The translations under genes and the position numbers were made by a program. This document shows positions 60,648 through 64,000 of a stretch of DNA of 64,000 nt, in pieces. The notes under the pieces were generated by a model. The model saw only the letters and a list, made by a program, of their open reading frames with translations, was not told the DNA's origin and did not search any database. The number at the start of each line of letters is the position of its first letter. The stretch's first letter is position 1. The DNA comes from Desulfitobacterium_A nosdiversum. GTDB taxonomy: Bacteria > Bacillota > Desulfitobacteriia > Desulfitobacteriales > Desulfitobacteriaceae. The stretch is from positions 2,294,001 to 2,358,000 of the forward strand of contig NZ_CP172056.1 of the NCBI RefSeq assembly GCF_049860565.1. Direction: 5' to 3'.

Positions 60648-62315
60648 ATGAGTACTGAGGAAAAATCAAACAAGGGAATATCGCGCAGAGACTTTTTTAA
60701 AGGCAGTGCATTTGCAGCTGTAGGATTAGCAACGGGTGGGGTATTAGCCGGCTGTGGAACCCCTAAAACAACGACTCAAACTCCAGCGGGATCACCTGCA
60801 AAATATAGCTGGGAGACACCGCCGGCAGCTATTCCAGCTTCACAAATAAAAGAAACAATTGATGCAGATGTTGTTATTGTCGGTGCCGGCTTATCCGGAT
60901 TGTCAGCTGCTGTTCGTGCCAAAGAAAACGGCGCGAAGGTCGTTGTGGTTGAAAAAGGCGCAACTTGGACAGGCCGCGGCGGTCACTTCGGAGTTTTTGA
61001 GTCGCGGGAAATGAAGAAACTCGGTCTCGTCAATGATAAAGAAAAATTGGTTCGCGAATGGATTGCTCAAACGGGCAATCGGGTTAAAGAAGAACTGGTC
61101 TGGTTATTTATGAATCAGAGCGGCGCTGCAATGGATTGGTTTCTTACGAAAGCTGAAGCTTCAAAGCTGTTTTCGAAAATTGGAGTTTTAGCAAGCTATT
61201 ACAAAGGTTCAACCTACACCGAATATCCAGGGACACATATGTTCCTAGGCGGGCCCAACCAAAAAAAAGGAGGAATGCCGGGGACGGATGTCAGTTTAGT
61301 GCTTTATAACGAAGCCGATAAACTCGGGGTCAAATTCTATTTTGAGTCACCCGCTGAGCAGCTTGTAAAAGAAGGTGATCGTGTTGTGGGAGTCGTAGCT
61401 AAGGGGAAAGACGGCTACAAGCGGTTTAATGCTTCCAAGGGTGTTATTATTGCGACAGGAGATATTGGCGGCAACAAAGAGATGACTGAAGCCTATGCAC
61501 CGGTGGCACTAAAGGCGAATGGATCTCAATACGTTCCTGTCGGTGTCAATACAGGAGATGGTCATAAGATGGCGATGTGGGCTGGCGGTACCATTGAGGA
61601 TACTCCCTTCCCGACGATGATTCATCCCCAAGCGTTTGCTTGGTTAAGCTATTTCTTCCTTTTCATTAACCAAAAGGGCAATCGTTTTATGAACGAGGAT
61701 ACCTGGGTTCAGTCTAAATCGCTGAACGCGATAAGACAACCCGGAGATGGACCTTGGGCCTTCAGTATCTTTGATTCTAAATGGCCGGAAGAGGTTAAAG
61801 CCAGCCTGCCGTATGGCGGAGGAATGTTCTGGGATTCAATGGGGAGACTCGTCCCCTCAGAGTGGACTCCTGATGCCGATCAAAAAACGATTCAAGGTTA
61901 TATCGATCAAGGAAAGGTAGGTTTTAAGGCAGACACCCTGGATGAGCTTGCTCAAAAAATTGGTGTTCCCGCAGACCAATTCAAGGCTACTGTTGCCCGT
62001 TACAACGAACTGGCTAAGGCTAAAAAAGACACTGACTTTGGTAAGCGTTCAGAACTTTTAACGACCATTGAAAAAGGACCGTTTTATGCGCTTAAGTTTG
62101 GCGGCGCGTTGCTCACGGTTGTGGGCGGCCTTAATGTTGATACGAAGCTGCGCGTTCTTGATGCGAAGAAAAATCCAATTCAAGGATTATACGCTGTAGG
62201 TAATGCTTCGGGCGGGTTATATGGAGTTGATTATCCGACGGTTATTCCGGGAAATAGTCATGGACGTGCATTAACTTGGGGATATATTGCAGGGAAGACC
62301 GTAACGGAAGGTTGA
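60648..62315 (+). CDS. Tat-exported flavoprotein reductase (fumarate-reductase/FccA-like)
   Basis: The 555-residue protein starts with a twin-arginine signal (SRRDFFKGSAFAAVGLATGG) that also contains a lipobox (LAGC, Cys ~36), so it may be a Tat-secreted lipoprotein. The FAD Rossmann motif is DVVIVGAGLSGLSAAVRAKE, and GVNTGDGHKMAMWAGG and YAVGNASGGLYG belong to the FAD_binding_2 family. Members reduce fumarate, urocanate, methacrylate and other unsaturated acids outside the membrane. The substrate is not determined. It lies under a sigma-54 promoter, and a multihaem cytochrome follows. Confidence 0.88.
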   Translation: MSTEEKSNKGISRRDFFKGSAFAAVGLATGGVLAGCGTPKTTTQTPAGSPAKYSWETPPAAIPASQIKETIDADVVIVGAGLSGLSAAVRAKENGAKVVVVEKGATWTGRGGHFGVFESREMKKLGLVNDKEKLVREWIAQTGNRVKEELVWLFMNQSGAAMDWFLTKAEASKLFSKIGVLASYYKGSTYTEYPGTHMFLGGPNQKKGGMPGTDVSLVLYNEADKLGVKFYFESPAEQLVKEGDRVVGVVAKGKDGYKRFNASKGVIIATGDIGGNKEMTEAYAPVALKANGSQYVPVGVNTGDGHKMAMWAGGTIEDTPFPTMIHPQAFAWLSYFFLFINQKGNRFMNEDTWVQSKSLNAIRQPGDGPWAFSIFDSKWPEEVKASLPYGGGMFWDSMGRLVPSEWTPDADQKTIQGYIDQGKVGFKADTLDELAQKIGVPADQFKATVARYNELAKAKKDTDFGKRSELLTTIEKGPFYALKFGGALLTVVGGLNVDTKLRVLDAKKNPIQGLYAVGNASGGLYGVDYPTVIPGNSHGRALTWGYIAGKTVTEG

Positions 62316-62365
62316 TTGCGACAACCTAAGAAATTGAATAACTTCAGTGTTAAGGAGGGTAGGAT

Positions 62366-62875
62366 GTGGTAAAGCAATTTCATAAAAAAGTTTTGCTCAT
62401 TATTCTTACAGCGCTCGTAATTATCGGAGTCGGAGGAACTGCAGCTGTCGTCAAGGCAAGTGATAACCCAGCATTTTGCTCAATATGTCACAATATGAAG
62501 CCTATGTATGAAAGCTATCATGACAGCAGCCTGCTGGCCAATTCTCATGCTAAAGCAGGAGTGAAATGCCACGATTGTCATGAAAGTTCCTTGTCCATTC
62601 AAACCAGTGAAGGGTTAAAGTATATAACCGGTGATTATGAAGAACCCATGAAAACAAGACAATTTACTAAAGAGATGTGTCTTAAATGCCATAATTATGA
62701 TGAAGTCAAGGCCAAAACGGCTTTTGATGAATCAAATCCTCATGATTCCCACAACGGTGAACTTGAATGCTATAATTGTCACAAAATGCATGAACCGTCC
62801 ACTGTGCTTTGTTCACAATGCCATCAATTTTCATGGATGAACAAATTACCGGCTTATTTTCAAGAGAAAAAATGA
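62366..62875 (+). CDS. NapC/NrfH-type multihaem cytochrome c (5 CxxCH)
   Basis: GTG 62366 follows AAGGAGGG. The 169-residue protein has an N-terminal membrane helix (VLLIILTALVIIGVGGTAAV) and five CxxCH motifs: CSICH, CHDCH, CLKCH, CYNCH and CSQCH. NrfH has four, so one site here is extra. It is the probable menaquinol dehydrogenase that feeds the exported flavoprotein encoded 50 bases upstream. Confidence 0.9.
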   Translation: MVKQFHKKVLLIILTALVIIGVGGTAAVVKASDNPAFCSICHNMKPMYESYHDSSLLANSHAKAGVKCHDCHESSLSIQTSEGLKYITGDYEEPMKTRQFTKEMCLKCHNYDEVKAKTAFDESNPHDSHNGELECYNCHKMHEPSTVLCSQCHQFSWMNKLPAYFQEKK

Positions 62876-62921
62876 TAAATAAATGAATAGCTAGGAGCAA
62901 AACTGAATTCTAGTCTATTGA

Positions 62922-62956
62922 TATGAGACAAGTAAATCGCTTGTCTCATTTTTGCA
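62922..62956 (+). terminator. Terminator of the flavoprotein/cytochrome operon
   Basis: ATGAGACAAG and CTTGTCTCAT form a perfect 10-bp stem, with TTTTT after it. Confidence 0.9.
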
Positions 62957-63063
62957 TGGGAAAAATCAAAAAAAGAGATTTTTACATCCTTATTTCCGTA
63001 GTATAATAGACTATAAAGAATTATGACGGAAATTGTTATTTAAGTGGTGAGGGGGAACGAATT

Positions 63064-64000
63064 TTGTTTGAAAACGACATTCTCGTAGCAGGCGGAGATC
63101 CTGGTTTTGGAGCGATAAAACTGGATGTTGGAGATAAAAAGGTACTTTTTCCTGCGGTGATTTGTAAAGGGAACGAACGGATTTTTTCCACGTTGGGAAA
63201 TCCTACAGTTGCACGCGGCTCGGACTTAGAAGCTCAAATTGCCTCCCTGGATGTTGTTGTCAAGAATAATTCGACTGGGGCAGAACGTCATTATTTTATG
63301 GGAAATCTTGCGGAAAGCCTCAATCCGAATGAAGCTCACTATTGTTGGGATGAAGATAAATCGACGGATGAGGAAGCAACCGCTCTTCTTGTTGTCGCTT
63401 TAGCCTTAGCGCAAGAAACAGATAAAGCCAATATTTACTTGGGAACAGGGGTTCCTGTAAAATATTATGCCGCACTTAAAGATAAATACGAATCTGAACT
63501 CAAAGGTTCGTGGTCGGTGATGTTTCGTTCCGGTCCCTGTAAAGGTCAGACTCGACAGATGACGATTATTCGTTCCCGTGTTTTACCTCAGAGTTACGGT
63601 GTATTTATCAAGGAATCCTTAAATGAATATGGAATTCCCACCAGCCCTAAGCTTTTTAACGGATATGTTGTTGTCGTTGATCCGGGGTTTCGGACAACGG
63701 ATATTGCAACGTTCTATGATGGTGTAATGCTTGATCCGCCAAACTCTTTCAGTATTGAAAAAGGACTGAAATGGGCTTATACCGGAGTTGCGGAAAAGTT
63801 AAAGGAAATGAGCTATAACCATCAAAATCCAATTGAGACGGATGATCAGGAGCTGGATAAGATTTTCCGTGTTCATGGAGGACATTATCCTTGGAGTAAT
63901 GGGACAATCAATCTTAATCCGGTTATGGATCAAATGCTGACTCAACTCGGAACAGATATTACCCGTGAAGTAAAAAAGGCTTTAAAACCAATGATGGGTA
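63064..64000 (+). CDS. ParM/Alp-like actin-family ATPase (runs off window)
   Basis: TTG 63064 follows GAGGGGG by about eight bases, and the frame is open for 312 codons to the window end. The phosphate-1 loop is VAGGDPGFGAIKLDV, the connecting region is IYLGTGVPVKYY, and phosphate-2 is VVVVDPGFRTTDIATF. This matches the ParM/StbA actin group found on plasmids, phages and some Firmicute chromosomes. The partner ParR-like adaptor and centromere repeats, if any, lie outside the window. Confidence 0.8.
   Translation, partial: MFENDILVAGGDPGFGAIKLDVGDKKVLFPAVICKGNERIFSTLGNPTVARGSDLEAQIASLDVVVKNNSTGAERHYFMGNLAESLNPNEAHYCWDEDKSTDEEATALLVVALALAQETDKANIYLGTGVPVKYYAALKDKYESELKGSWSVMFRSGPCKGQTRQMTIIRSRVLPQSYGVFIKESLNEYGIPTSPKLFNGYVVVVDPGFRTTDIATFYDGVMLDPPNSFSIEKGLKWAYTGVAEKLKEMSYNHQNPIETDDQELDKIFRVHGGHYPWSNGTINLNPVMDQMLTQLGTDITREVKKALKPMMG

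Overview
The window reads as a chromosome segment of an anaerobic, spore-forming-type Firmicute of the Desulfosporosinus/Desulfitobacterium group. This is inferred from gene content, not from a marker gene. It is roughly 40% GC by eye, has strong AGGAGG-type ribosome sites, and carries a group 1 [NiFe] hydrogenase with the full hyp set, multihaem c-type cytochromes, a Tat-exported flavoprotein reductase, two manganese riboswitches, a cobalamin riboswitch and an hgcAB pair.

Region 1 (1-3.5 kb): the 5' end of an aspartate 4-decarboxylase gene, a tRNA-Leu(CAG) with a consensus promoter, a GNAT acetyltransferase, an HD-GYP c-di-GMP phosphodiesterase, and a 53-residue membrane protein preceded by a perfect CRP-type palindrome.

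Region 2 (3.5-14.5 kb) is an accessory patch. A DUF255 (YyaL-type) gene is broken at its thioredoxin-like TCHWCH codons. Three further diverged 5' fragments of the same gene family lie in the same orientation at 8.0, 9.7 and 12.8 kb, and each ends at the same ~17-bp core. Cargo lies between them: a broken deoxycytidylate deaminase, TetR plus methyltransferase, a NimA-like protein, ArsR plus acyl-CoA dehydrogenase, TetR plus an ATC-hydrolase-like protein, and two remnants of large serine recombinases. I interpret this as serial site-specific insertion at one gene.

Region 3 (14.5-30 kb): a CBS-GGDEF operon, a broken amino-acid permease, DUF2000 divergent from a MocR regulator, a NatAB-type ABC exporter, a two-component system and a complete oppABCDF oligopeptide importer.

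Region 4 (30-44 kb) is the respiratory core. hypAB face a reversed operon of maturation protease, cytochrome b, large subunit and small subunit. hypFCDE diverge from it. Next come a hexahaem lipoprotein cytochrome and a tetrahaem NapC/NirT-type cytochrome, and then hgcA and hgcB, the corrinoid protein and ferredoxin required for mercury methylation.

Region 5 (43-64 kb): DUF3052; a TerC-family exporter under a yybP-ykoY manganese riboswitch; a DapA-family aldolase; a CDF metal exporter; an acyl-ACP thioesterase; a 284-bp inverted-repeat element; a cupin; a second yybP-ykoY riboswitch with no exporter after it, followed by pspA and a Tim44-like gene; TVP38; a GAF-GGDEF protein; cobT-cobU-cobS under a cobalamin riboswitch; a DUF815 ATPase; and a sigma-54 activator next to a -24/-12 promoter that drives a flavoprotein reductase and pentahaem cytochrome pair. 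A ParM-like actin gene runs off the end. Cobalamin lower-ligand assembly (cobTUS) is plausibly linked to the corrinoid needed by HgcA, and the quinol-linked cytochromes and hydrogenase form a flexible anaerobic electron-transport set.
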